Positions 8,377 to 15,853 are shown, counted from the first letter of the stretch. The stretch: 23,635 nucleotides of DNA from UBA2231 sp964415175 (GCA_964415175.1 CAYPYG010000039.1:1-23635), one strand, 5' to 3'. Made by a program: numbers and translations. Notes: generated from the letters alone by a model not told the origin.

Positions 8377-10374
8377 TCACATCAGGTCCATCAGGAGACG
8401 CACGTAGGCGGACGGCGATTTAAGCGAATTGCTGCTCAGCCACGCCGTTTTCACGGAATAACTGCGCATGATCTTTTCGGAAATATGGCGGAACTCCGCT
8501 TCCTGCGCGCCCAGGGCGGAAGTCGGCTGCGGCCCCAGTACGATCAGGCCGTTCACATTCTTCTCCGCGGCGAAATTACCGATCTTGAAAGGCGTTCCGT
8601 ACAGCTCGTCCGGGTCGTAGGCTTCGGTAAAGACCTGGGTCCAGGCCACCGGGATCCCGAGGTCCTTGGCGCGCGTCGCGGCGCTGTGAAGAGCGAAGCG
8701 CGCCTCTTTCTCGTATCCCTTGGGGTGGAAAAGCCCCCACTTGAACCACTGGTTCTCGGAGGATTTCCAGGCGGCCGACTCGGTGTAATCGTCTTCGGAT
8801 ACCGCGCCCGCCACGGCGGTCTCGGAGATGCCGAGGAGCAGGTCCAGCATTTCCTTGCTGCCCTTCGCGGACGCGGAGGCGCCCATGAACTTGTCCAGTT
8901 TGCGTATCTGTTCGAGCGTCCGCGAAACCTCCCCGAAAGGAGTCAGCTTGTTTATGAAGAGCCTGTTGACCTCGTCCTCGGAGAGCTTCACGTCCATATC
9001 GGAGAGCAGGTGGCCGAGCACTATCTTGTAGGCGGAGGCGGGCGGGACTTTGACGTCCACCATCCAGCCCTGCGAGAGCTGGAAGCCCAGCGCTTCCTCC
9101 AGGCCGGCCAGCGATTTAGGCGGGAAGACCGAGGAGACCACTATCTGCTTGTTGGCGGCCGTGAAGTCGTTGAGCCATTTCGAGATATACGGCTTGTTCT
9201 CGGCGGAAAGCATCATCAGGTGCACGTCGTCTATCACCAGCGCCCTGATCTCGGAGAACATCTTGTCGAGCCTTTCGATCGAGCCGTCGCTGACGGCCTT
9301 CTCCACGCCCTTGGACAACCTGATGCCGTCGGTGACGAACAGCTTGTCCTGCCCCAGGGTGGCCGACAGGCCGTAGGAGATAGCGTGCATGAAATGGGTC
9401 TTTCCCGTGCCGGGTATCCCGAAGATCATGAGCGGGTTGTACATGGTGCCGGGACTGTCTATCGCCGCCATCGCCGCGGCGTGGGCGAACCGGTTATAGG
9501 AGCCCGACTGCAGGGTCTCGAACGTATGGGTCGGCATCAGGGGCATCTCCACGCCCCACTTAAGACGCATCCTGGTGGACACGGAAGGGGTGTGCGCGGG
9601 CGCAGAGACCGGCTCCGGTTTCGGCTCCTCTTTCTTCGGCTCCGCGACAGGCTCGACCTTCGCCGGTTCCACGCGTCCGCTCACCGCAGGAGGCGGGCCG
9701 AAGGGAGCGGAGAACTGCGGTTTGGACTGCGGCGGAAGCGCCGCCGGCCCCTTGGGCGCGGGAGGCGGAGAGGCGAAAGACGGCGGCGTCGCCGCGGAAG
9801 GCGGCAGGGCCGGCGGGGGAACGGGAGCGGGCGGCGCGGGCTGGCGGACCGCGGGGGCCGGGGTGACGCCGGGCGGAGGCGGAGGCGCGGCGGGCCTTTC
9901 GGGCGCGGGCGGCGCGGGCTGGCGGGCCGCGGGGGCCGGTGTGACGCCGGGCGGGGGCGGCGGCGCGGCGGGCCTTTCGGGCGCGGGCGGCGCGGACTGG
10001 CGGGCAGCGGGGGCCGGGGTGACGCCGGGCGGGGGCGGAGGCGCGGCCGGCCTCTCGGGCGCGGCCGGCGGAGGAACGGCGGGCGGAACAGGGGCGGTGA
10101 AAGCCAGGGCCTTATCCTGCCGCTCGCGGCGGGAAGTGTCCGACTTTTCCAGTTCCGCCACCACTTCCTTGAGTTTCGACATGGTATCGGGCTCCAGCTT
10201 CGACAGGTAGATGATGAAGTTGAAGTCGCCGGAAGACTTTTCGGGCCGCGAACAGAGGCTGCCGAGTTTCTTGACGATGAAGAAGATGTCTTTCATCTCC
10301 CCGTCTATCATCAGCCTGTGACGGTTCTTGTTCTTGTCGACCGGAGACGGAGCTACTTCCCACTTTTTTATCAT
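8377..10374 (-). CDS. DnaA-like AAA+ ATPase with Pro-rich linker, no DNA-binding domain IV
   Basis: A 665-residue protein in four parts. Residues 1-85 form a small basic domain I do not recognise. Residues 95-260 are a Pro/Ala-rich linker with three near-identical 26-residue repeats. Residues 283-495 are a DnaA-type AAA+ domain, with HTFETLQSGSYNRFAHAAA, Walker A GIPGTGKTH (319-327), Walker B LVIDDVH (379-385), VVSSVFPPKSL as sensor 1 and a sensor-II-like arginine (R485). Residues 535-665 are a C-terminal alpha/beta domain. Where DnaA carries its arginine-finger motif (SRF), this protein has FQLS, with Gln432. DnaA domain IV is absent, so this is not the replication initiator. It starts 9 nt after the acidic-protein gene with little Shine-Dalgarno, suggesting coupled translation. 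The C-terminal domain appears shared with that neighbour. Function unknown. Confidence 0.85.
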   Translation of the reverse strand: MIKKWEVAPSPVDKNKNRHRLMIDGEMKDIFFIVKKLGSLCSRPEKSSGDFNFIIYLSKLEPDTMSKLKEVVAELEKSDTSRRERQDKALAFTAPVPPAVPPPAAPERPAAPPPPPGVTPAPAARQSAPPAPERPAAPPPPPGVTPAPAARQPAPPAPERPAAPPPPPGVTPAPAVRQPAPPAPVPPPALPPSAATPPSFASPPPAPKGPAALPPQSKPQFSAPFGPPPAVSGRVEPAKVEPVAEPKKEEPKPEPVSAPAHTPSVSTRMRLKWGVEMPLMPTHTFETLQSGSYNRFAHAAAMAAIDSPGTMYNPLMIFGIPGTGKTHFMHAISYGLSATLGQDKLFVTDGIRLSKGVEKAVSDGSIERLDKMFSEIRALVIDDVHLMMLSAENKPYISKWLNDFTAANKQIVVSSVFPPKSLAGLEEALGFQLSQGWMVDVKVPPASAYKIVLGHLLSDMDVKLSEDEVNRLFINKLTPFGEVSRTLEQIRKLDKFMGASASAKGSKEMLDLLLGISETAVAGAVSEDDYTESAAWKSSENQWFKWGLFHPKGYEKEARFALHSAATRAKDLGIPVAWTQVFTEAYDPDELYGTPFKIGNFAAEKNVNGLIVLGPQPTSALGAQEAEFRHISEKIMRSYSVKTAWLSSNSLKSPSAYVRLLMDLM
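9826..10060 (-). repeat. Three 78-bp tandem repeats in the Pro-rich linker
   Basis: The block recurs with an exact 78-base period (the CTGGCGG landmark is at 9841, 9919 and 9997). Each unit encodes 26 residues built around ERPAAPPPPPGVTPAPA. The few differences (for example AARQ versus AVRQ) keep the frame. This is an in-frame coding minisatellite, not a CRISPR array. Copy number may vary between strains. Confidence 0.9.
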
Positions 10375-10383
10375 GGCGTTATA

Positions 10384-12363
10384 TCAGGGTCTGAGGATAA
10401 GGTCCAGCACCGAATCCAGCGCGGACGAAAGACCGAAACTGTCGGAGGAAAAATGCCGGAAGAACAGCCCGGCGGAATTGAACGAGTTCTCGATACCGTA
10501 AAGAGCCTCCTGCGAGACGGCCCCCACGCAGAAAACGCCCGAGGCGCCCGCCTCCGCGACCAGCTGCTGGGCGAGCTCCCCTTTCATGTCGTCAGCGCAG
10601 GGCTTCACGAAAGCCCTCTTTATGAACATCGGCCTGCTTTCGGATTTCAGACAGATCGAGTCCAGCGTGGCCAGCACGTCGGCGCACAGCTTCTCCTCTC
10701 CGGGAGCGTAGAGAAAAGCCATCGTCTTTATCCTGGACTTATCCACCGCGGCGGGCGCTTCCATGGCCGCCAGTTCGGGCAGGGAGGCCGAGGCCTTCAT
10801 CCGCGACGTGGCGGTGGGATCCCCTCCCTGATAGACCAGGGTCTCCCCTCCGCCGGGGGTTTCCGGCATTTGTCCGGGGCCGAAGACTACGGTCTTCTCC
10901 TCCGAAACTTCGGGGGCCGGGGCGGCGGCGGTCGCGGCCTCGATGGGGCTTTCGAAAGGGGTATCGGACCTGGGCTCGAGCGACAGGCCCGCGGACTGCG
11001 GCTCCGGGACGCCGACGCTCAGCTGCGGTTCCACCGTGCCCTGCGTGGGCTCCTCTCCGGCCGCCGGCGCGGGCTCTTCCACGCTCAGCTGCGGCTCGAG
11101 GCTTATGCCACCTGGCCGCGCGCCCGCTTCGGGAGCGGCGGCATCCGGCACGGCGGGGCCCGGCTCCGCCGCGGCCTCCGGGGACGGGAACTGGAGTTCG
11201 GGAGAGAGACCCTCCGGCAAAGGAGCTTCGGCGGCCGGGAGTTCCGCCGGAGCTTCGGCGGAAGGGGCTTCAGACCCCGCGGCGTCGTCGGTCCCGGTTA
11301 TCACGAAAGCGCTTTCGAAGGCTTTGAGGTCGTCGCCGGAAGGAGACTCTTCTCCCGGCCCGGCGGCCGGAGCCTCCGTCGCCGCTCCGGCTTCGGACTG
11401 CCCTTCGGACGCGGGCCGCTCCGCGGCCGGCTCCTGGAGATCGGAAGAAGCGTCCATTTTTACCGTGGCCTCGAAGGCCGGGACCTGCTCCGAGGGCTGT
11501 TCGGGAGCGGGTTCCTGCAGGTCGAAAGGCGCGTCCATTTTAACGGTGGCTTCGAAAGCCGGGGATCCTTCCACGGACGTCTCCGCGGCCGGCTGCTCCG
11601 GGGCCGGCTGAGCTTCCCCGTCGGCGGGCCGTTCGGCGACCGGCTCCGCGGCCGGCAGGGACCCGGGGGTCTCCTCCGCGGGCTTCTCCTGGTCGTCCTG
11701 TCGCTTTTCGTCCATCTCTCCCCCTTGGTCCTTCTGATCGGGAACGGGCCCCGCGGCGTCCGCTCCGGACGCTGAAAGCTGCAGCAAAGCGTCTATGTCC
11801 GGCACGCCGAAATCCCCGCTTTGTTCCAAAGGATCGGGCGTCTTCGTTTCCGCATGGACCGGCTCTTCCGGCGCCGCGGCCGGAACGGCCTCGTCCGCCG
11901 GGATACCGGAGCGTTCTTGCAGCTCGAAATCGAAATTGTACGCCCCGTCGTCGAGATCGGGACCCGGGTCGGGGACCGGCTCCGGCTCCGGTCCCGTGTC
12001 TTCGCTCTCACCGGAAGCGGGAACGGCGGAAGCGGTTATCCCCGCTGTCTCACCCGCGGCCGGTGGAATAGCGGCGTCCTGAGGAAGCGGCTCTTCAAAG
12101 ACCGGAGGCTGGATATTCGGGGGCGGGGTCTGCGCATCCTGGGCCGGCGGCTGCATATCCGGGGCCTGGAACGGAATATCCTGGGCCGGCGACGGCGTAT
12201 CCGGGGCCGCGGCTTCCCGCCGGATCCTGGAAAAATCCACGGGCGTGATCTCGGGCATATTGATGTCCGAGATTATGGCCGGCATCCTGTTGAGCAGGCT
12301 GTTAAGGTCCGAGAGTATTTCCTCTATGGACTCTTTTTCGCCGTCTTTTTCGGGTTTATCCAT
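10384..12363 (-). CDS. Acidic disordered protein with C-terminal alpha/beta domain
   Basis: A 659-residue protein with no family I recognise. Residues 10-50 form a compact conserved-looking segment (SIEEILSDLNSLLNRM and MPEITPVDFSRIRRE). Residues 55-540 are low-complexity Ala/Pro/Glu/Gly sequence, strongly acidic and surely disordered. They hold short repeated motifs: EATVKMD (271-277 and 298-304), EKTVVFG (489-495) and GETLVY (506-511). Residues 543-659 are an alternating helix/strand domain resembling the C-terminus of the next gene's product. I chose the ATG at 12361-12363. An in-frame TTG upstream (12385-12387) would put the leader hairpin and T-run into the protein, so I reject it. There is no signal peptide or membrane helix. 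A scaffold or partner for the DnaA-like ATPase is an inference from gene pairing and the shared domain. Confidence 0.75.
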   Translation of the reverse strand: MDKPEKDGEKESIEEILSDLNSLLNRMPAIISDINMPEITPVDFSRIRREAAAPDTPSPAQDIPFQAPDMQPPAQDAQTPPPNIQPPVFEEPLPQDAAIPPAAGETAGITASAVPASGESEDTGPEPEPVPDPGPDLDDGAYNFDFELQERSGIPADEAVPAAAPEEPVHAETKTPDPLEQSGDFGVPDIDALLQLSASGADAAGPVPDQKDQGGEMDEKRQDDQEKPAEETPGSLPAAEPVAERPADGEAQPAPEQPAAETSVEGSPAFEATVKMDAPFDLQEPAPEQPSEQVPAFEATVKMDASSDLQEPAAERPASEGQSEAGAATEAPAAGPGEESPSGDDLKAFESAFVITGTDDAAGSEAPSAEAPAELPAAEAPLPEGLSPELQFPSPEAAAEPGPAVPDAAAPEAGARPGGISLEPQLSVEEPAPAAGEEPTQGTVEPQLSVGVPEPQSAGLSLEPRSDTPFESPIEAATAAAPAPEVSEEKTVVFGPGQMPETPGGGETLVYQGGDPTATSRMKASASLPELAAMEAPAAVDKSRIKTMAFLYAPGEEKLCADVLATLDSICLKSESRPMFIKRAFVKPCADDMKGELAQQLVAEAGASGVFCVGAVSQEALYGIENSFNSAGLFFRHFSSDSFGLSSALDSVLDLILRP

Positions 12364-12396
12364 AAAAAAGCCCCCGCCCCTCCGCAACGGAAGGGC
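12364..12396 (-). terminator. Hairpin plus U6 tract just before the acidic-protein start
   Basis: On the minus strand GCCCTTCCG (12396-12388) pairs with CGGAGGGGC (12384-12376) through a TTG loop, with one G-U pair. GGGGGC and then six T (12369-12364) follow. It resembles an intrinsic terminator. It lies downstream of mtaB but also between the candidate promoter and the ATG of the next gene, so it could end mtaB transcripts or attenuate the following operon. Confidence 0.6.
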
Positions 12397-12407
12397 CTGA
12401 CCCGATT

Positions 12408-12437
12408 ATTTTAATAATAAATAAGTAGGGAATGCAA
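12408..12437 (-). promoter_or_regulatory. Candidate sigma-70 promoter for the acidic-protein operon
   Basis: On the minus strand a -35 TTGCAT (12437-12432) and a -10 TAAAAT (12413-12408) are separated by 18 bases, in an AT-rich island unusual for this genome. Predicted transcription would begin near 12401, giving a leader of about 38 nt that is mostly the hairpin. Confidence 0.55.
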
Positions 12438-12447
12438 AGCCCGGGGA

Positions 12448-13710
12448 CTAAAAGGACCCGGCCGGGCCGGGTAGCAGCGGCTCTCCGGCGCAACCGCCGC
12501 CCCTGGCGGCCGTCACGCGGCAGCGGAGCAGGCGGCCGGCCGGCGCAGCCGGGATGTCCACCTCCAGGAAATTGGACGCCAAAGCCCTGGAGCGGCCCGC
12601 TTTGGACGAAAGTGCCAGGACCTCCAGCTCCCGCCCCAGCATGGAGGCGGCGAAAGCGGAACGCAGTTCCAGGTCAAGCGCGCGCAGGGTTTCCGACCGT
12701 TGCTTGACGGCCGCCGGCGGCAGCGGGGGCAGGGCGGCGGCGCGCGTGCCGGGCCGCGCCGAAAAACTGAAGACGTGAAGCCCCGAGAGTCCGCATGAGC
12801 GGACGAAATCGGCCGATTTCCAGAACTCCTCCTCCGTTTCAGAAGGGTAGCCGGCTATGATGTCGGCGTAGATCCCCGCGCCGGGAAAGAAGGACCGGAT
12901 CAGTTCGACCTTGCCGCGGTAGGCGGAGGCGGAGTAGTTGCGGCCCATCGCCCGCAGCACGGCGTCGGAGCCCGACTGCAGCGGCACATGGAAATAATCG
13001 CAGAAGCGGCCCCCGGGAACGGCCAGGGCCCGCAGCAAGGGCTCGCCTATCTCGCCCGGCTCTATCGACGAGAAACGGACCCGGAAAGAGCCGGGCAGGG
13101 CGAAGAGCTCCGACACCAGCGCCGCCAGGTCCGCGCCCGTCTCCGGGCAGCGATAGATGCCCAGCCGCGTTCCGCAGAGCACTATCTCGGCGAAACCGGA
13201 TGAGACCAGCTTCTTTATCTCCGCGACGGCGGCCTCGAGGGGCTTGGAGGAGACCTTATTACGGGCCAGGTTCACCAGGCAGTAGGAGCACTTGAGGTCG
13301 CAGCCCTCCTGCACTTTCACGAAGGCGCGCGAACGGCCTTTGAAGCCCTCGACGGAAAAGAAATCCCCGTCCGGGGCCGCGCCGCAGACCAGCGAGGGGA
13401 TCTTTTCCTTGTCGGCGTTGGTGAAAACGGACGCTTTCGGAACGGCGGCGAGTATTTTGGCCGGCTCCAGCGTGGCCAGGCACCCGGTCACGGCGATGGC
13501 GGCGGAGGGGTTGGCGGCGGCGGTCTTTTTGAGGAAAGCAAGGCAGTCGCGGTCGGCCTTCGCGGTAACGGAACAGGTGTTGACCACGACGAGGTCGGCC
13601 TCCTCCGGCGAGGCCGCGGCGGCGTGGCCGAGCGCGGCGAACTTGGCGCGGAGGCTCTCGCTCTCCACCTGGTTCACCCTGCACCCCACCGTCTTGAAAT
13701 ATACTCTCAT
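12448..13710 (-). CDS. mtaB: tRNA threonylcarbamoyladenosine methylthiotransferase MtaB
   Basis: A 420-residue radical-SAM enzyme that adds a methylthio group to t6A37 of ANN-decoding tRNAs. The N-terminal UPF0004 domain supplies Cys10, Cys46 (NTCSVT) and Cys77 (VTGC) for the auxiliary iron-sulfur cluster. The radical-SAM motif is CDLKCSYC (Cys137, 141, 144). The C-terminal 70 residues fit a TRAM-like RNA-binding domain. The N-terminus MRVYFKTVGCRVNQVES is canonical for MtaB rather than MiaB or RimO. It begins about 200 nt after rsmE, beyond a large palindrome, so it may have its own promoter, though I see no strong one. Its 3' end is followed by an AT-rich promoter-like region and a terminator-like hairpin. 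Confidence 0.92.
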   Translation of the reverse strand: MRVYFKTVGCRVNQVESESLRAKFAALGHAAAASPEEADLVVVNTCSVTAKADRDCLAFLKKTAAANPSAAIAVTGCLATLEPAKILAAVPKASVFTNADKEKIPSLVCGAAPDGDFFSVEGFKGRSRAFVKVQEGCDLKCSYCLVNLARNKVSSKPLEAAVAEIKKLVSSGFAEIVLCGTRLGIYRCPETGADLAALVSELFALPGSFRVRFSSIEPGEIGEPLLRALAVPGGRFCDYFHVPLQSGSDAVLRAMGRNYSASAYRGKVELIRSFFPGAGIYADIIAGYPSETEEEFWKSADFVRSCGLSGLHVFSFSARPGTRAAALPPLPPAAVKQRSETLRALDLELRSAFAASMLGRELEVLALSSKAGRSRALASNFLEVDIPAAPAGRLLRCRVTAARGGGCAGEPLLPGPAGSF

Positions 13711-13770
13711 AACTTCTTAGAGGCTCCCTCGCCGGGCCTTCCCCGATAAATGGCCCCGTAAGGAGACAAT

Positions 13771-13906
13771 CGGGGGAGGCGGCGTGTCAGCTAAGCAGGA
13801 CCGCCTCGGAGCTCCGAGCATCGTAAGCGCGAGGAGCGAGAGCCGAGGACCGACGCGCTATGCGCGCGAGTCCGTGTCCTGCGTGCTGACACGCCGACAT
13901 CCCCCG
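13771..13906. repeat. Extragenic palindromic element 2
   Basis: A large imperfect inverted repeat filling the rsmE-mtaB gap (the gene-free stretch is 13711-13912). GGCGTGTCAGC (13781-13791) pairs with GCTGACACGCC (13885-13895), GCAGGAC (13795-13801) with GTCCTGC (13876-13882), and CGGGGG with CCCCCG at the outer ends. Inside are the perfect palindrome CTCGGAGCTCCGAG (13805-13818) and a GGAC...GTCC hairpin around the 14-base core CGCGCTATGCGCGC (13854-13867) shared with element 1. It starts 7 bases after the rsmE stop and may stabilise or end that transcript. It looks like a REP/MITE-type unit with no coding content. Confidence 0.72.
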
Positions 13907-13912
13907 CAATAG

Positions 13913-14647
13913 TTACTCCTTCTTCAGGGCTTCCCCGGCGCAGGCGAGGACGGCCGCGGCGGCCGCGGCCGCGTTCTCCGCGCGCAGCACCGTCGGGCCG
14001 AGCGTGAAGAACTCCGCGCCCTTCCGCTCCGCCAGCTCCAGCTCGGCGGGGGAGAAGCCCCCCTCCGGGCCTATAAAGACCATGACCTCCGCCCCCGCGG
14101 CCAGGCCGGCGGCCAGTTCCGTCAGCGGCCTGGCGCCCTCACCCGGCGCGCCGAAGAACTTGCGTCCGGGCAGCTCCAGCAACTCCTCTAACCGGGCCGG
14201 CGGCAGGACCCGCGACAGATCGCCGCGCTCGCATTGCTCGGCGGCCGAAAGTATTATCCCGTCGTAGCGCTCGCGGCGGCGCTCCCATTCCTCGTCGATA
14301 CGGCCGGGCTGGGACCGCTCCGAGACGAAAGGCCTGAACTCCGCCGCCCCGGCTTCCGTCGCGCGGCGCAGCGTCTCCTCAAGAGCCGCTCTCGCCGTCA
14401 CGGCGTGGCAGACGACGGTCCTGAAGGCCGGCGGAGACCACGGCAGAGGACCGGTAACGCGGCCCGCGACCGAGGAGCGCGAGACCTCCTCCAGCTCGGC
14501 CAGGAACCGTCCGCCGGCGCCGTCGAAGACCCTTATCGTATCGCCCGGCCTGGCGCGCAGCACCCGCGAAATGTGCTCGGCCGCGTCCCCCTTCAGGAGG
14601 AAGCGGCCGTCCTTCACGGAGCCCGGCGGGAGATAATGCTGGCTCAT
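13913..14647 (-). CDS. rsmE: 16S rRNA (uracil-1498-N3)-methyltransferase RsmE
   Basis: A 244-residue SPOUT methyltransferase that modifies U1498 of 16S rRNA. The N-terminal PUA-like part contains MSQHYLPPG and DAAEHISRVLRARPGDTIRV. The SPOUT knot shows MVFIGPEGGFSPAELE and LGPTVLRAENA. The usual LRAETA is LRAENA here, a mild substitution. I place the start at ATG 14645-14647, which gives the normal length and overlaps the dnaJ stop as ATGA. The frame is open further upstream, but that would run through dnaJ and destroy the family N-terminus. It belongs to the heat-shock operon by overlap; dnaJ-prmA/rsmE adjacency is seen in many bacteria. Confidence 0.93.
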   Translation of the reverse strand: MSQHYLPPGSVKDGRFLLKGDAAEHISRVLRARPGDTIRVFDGAGGRFLAELEEVSRSSVAGRVTGPLPWSPPAFRTVVCHAVTARAALEETLRRATEAGAAEFRPFVSERSQPGRIDEEWERRRERYDGIILSAAEQCERGDLSRVLPPARLEELLELPGRKFFGAPGEGARPLTELAAGLAAGAEVMVFIGPEGGFSPAELELAERKGAEFFTLGPTVLRAENAAAAAAAVLACAGEALKKE

Positions 14648-15765
14648 TTGAATATTTTCTTGAAGAAGCCGTTCTCCGGCTCCCGCTCGCCCGGCCTGTG
14701 CCCCTCCTCGCGGAAGCTGCGGCCCAGTTCCTCGAAAAGCTCCCTTTGCTTCGGCGTCAGGTCCGTCGGTATGTCTATGCGGACGCGCACCAGCAGGTCG
14801 CCGCGCTTCCTGCCCCCCGGCTCTGGCATACCCTTGCCGGCTACACGGAAAAGTTTGCCGTGCTGGGTGCCTTGCGGGACCTCCAGCGGGGCCTTCCCTC
14901 CTTCTATGACGGGGACCTCGACGGAGGAGCCCAGCGCCGCCTGGTCCACGCTGAGGCCGCAGGTGTAGATGAGGTCCGCGCCGTCGCGCTCGAAATGCGG
15001 ATGATGCTTGAAAGTTATCTGCACGTAGAGGTCGCCGCCCGGGCCGCCGCGGCTGCCGGCGTCGCCGGCGCCGGCCACGCGCAGGGTGGCCCCTTCGCCC
15101 ACGCCCGCCGGAACTTTTATGTGCAGCGTCACCTTTTTGCGGCCCTGCCCTGAGCCGCCGCAGTCCCTGCACGGCGAGGAGATCACCTCGCCCTGCCCGC
15201 CGCAGTCGGGACAGGTCTGGCTGAAAGAGAAGAACCCCTGGGCGTACTGCACGCGCCCGGCGCCGCGGCAGGTGGAGCATTTCCTCGTGCCGGTCTTGGG
15301 CTTGGCGCCGGTGCCGCCGCAGGTGTCGCAGACCTCGCTGCGCTCGAAACTCACCGGGATCTTGACCCCGCTGAAAGCCTCCTCCAGCGTAAGCTCCGCG
15401 GTGTATTTAAGGTCGGCGCCGCGCCGGGAGCGCTGACGCCCCCCCCCGCCGCCGCCCTGGAAGAAATTATCGAAGATGTCGCCGAAGATGTCGCCCAGGT
15501 CCGCGCCCTGGAAACCGCCGAAACCGTGGCCCGCGCCGCCCTTGAGGCCCTCTGCGCCGAACTGGTCATACATGCGCCGCTTGTCCGGCTTGGAGAGCAC
15601 CTCGTAGGCCTCGCCTATCTCCTTGAACTTCGCCTCCGACTCCTTGTTGCCCGGGTTGCGGTCCGGGTGATACTTGAGAGCCAGCTTGCGGAAGGCGGTC
15701 TTTATCTCCTCGTCGGAGGCGTTGCGGGCCACGCCCAGCGTGCGGTAATAGTCTTGTGATGCCAT
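14644..15765 (-). CDS. dnaJ: Chaperone DnaJ (Hsp40)
   Basis: A full-length 373-residue type I Hsp40 that delivers unfolded clients to DnaK and stimulates its ATPase. The J-domain (1-70) has the HPD motif at 33-35. A Gly/Phe-rich stretch (about 75-110) follows. Four zinc-finger repeats (146-206) read CDTCGGTG, CSTCRGAG, CPDCGGQG and CRDCGGSG. The client-binding C-terminal domains complete it. No clear Shine-Dalgarno precedes the ATG at 15763-15765. An 88-nt gap with a very stable hairpin separates it from dnaK, and its stop overlaps the rsmE start. Confidence 0.97.
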   Translation of the reverse strand: MASQDYYRTLGVARNASDEEIKTAFRKLALKYHPDRNPGNKESEAKFKEIGEAYEVLSKPDKRRMYDQFGAEGLKGGAGHGFGGFQGADLGDIFGDIFDNFFQGGGGGGRQRSRRGADLKYTAELTLEEAFSGVKIPVSFERSEVCDTCGGTGAKPKTGTRKCSTCRGAGRVQYAQGFFSFSQTCPDCGGQGEVISSPCRDCGGSGQGRKKVTLHIKVPAGVGEGATLRVAGAGDAGSRGGPGGDLYVQITFKHHPHFERDGADLIYTCGLSVDQAALGSSVEVPVIEGGKAPLEVPQGTQHGKLFRVAGKGMPEPGGRKRGDLLVRVRIDIPTDLTPKQRELFEELGRSFREEGHRPGEREPENGFFKKIFK

Positions 15766-15803
15766 AATGAACGGCTGAGTCCTGGATATCCTTCAAAGGG
15801 TAA

Positions 15804-15840
15804 GGGGACGGCGGGAGCCGCCGGGCTCCGCGCCGTCCCC
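15804..15840 (-). promoter_or_regulatory. Strong intercistronic hairpin between dnaK and dnaJ
   Basis: GGGGACGGCG and GGAGCC pair with GGCTCC and CGCCGTCCCC, a 16-bp stem with one bulged base and a four-base loop. There is no T-tract after it, so it is more likely a messenger stabiliser, processing site or partial attenuator that lowers DnaJ relative to DnaK than a full terminator. Confidence 0.6.
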
Positions 15841-15853
15841 GCAGCGGGACGCC

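Noticed and set aside
9826..10060. CRISPR-like array
   Set aside because: The repeats are contiguous 78-base coding units with no spacers and keep the reading frame.
8377..10374. Calling this gene the replication initiator dnaA
   Set aside because: It lacks domain IV and the arginine finger, has an unrelated C-terminus and no DnaA boxes or dnaN neighbour are seen.
8296..11775. A very long plus-strand open frame (over 1100 codons) antisense to the kinase, ATPase and acidic-protein genes
   Set aside because: High GC suppresses stop codons on the opposite strand. The translation is Arg/Gly-rich low-complexity text with no recognisable motif, while the minus strand encodes clear domains.
12364..12387. 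TTG start adding eight residues to the acidic protein
   Set aside because: The extension would translate the hairpin and T-run (RRGGGFF) and has no benefit over the ATG at 12363.
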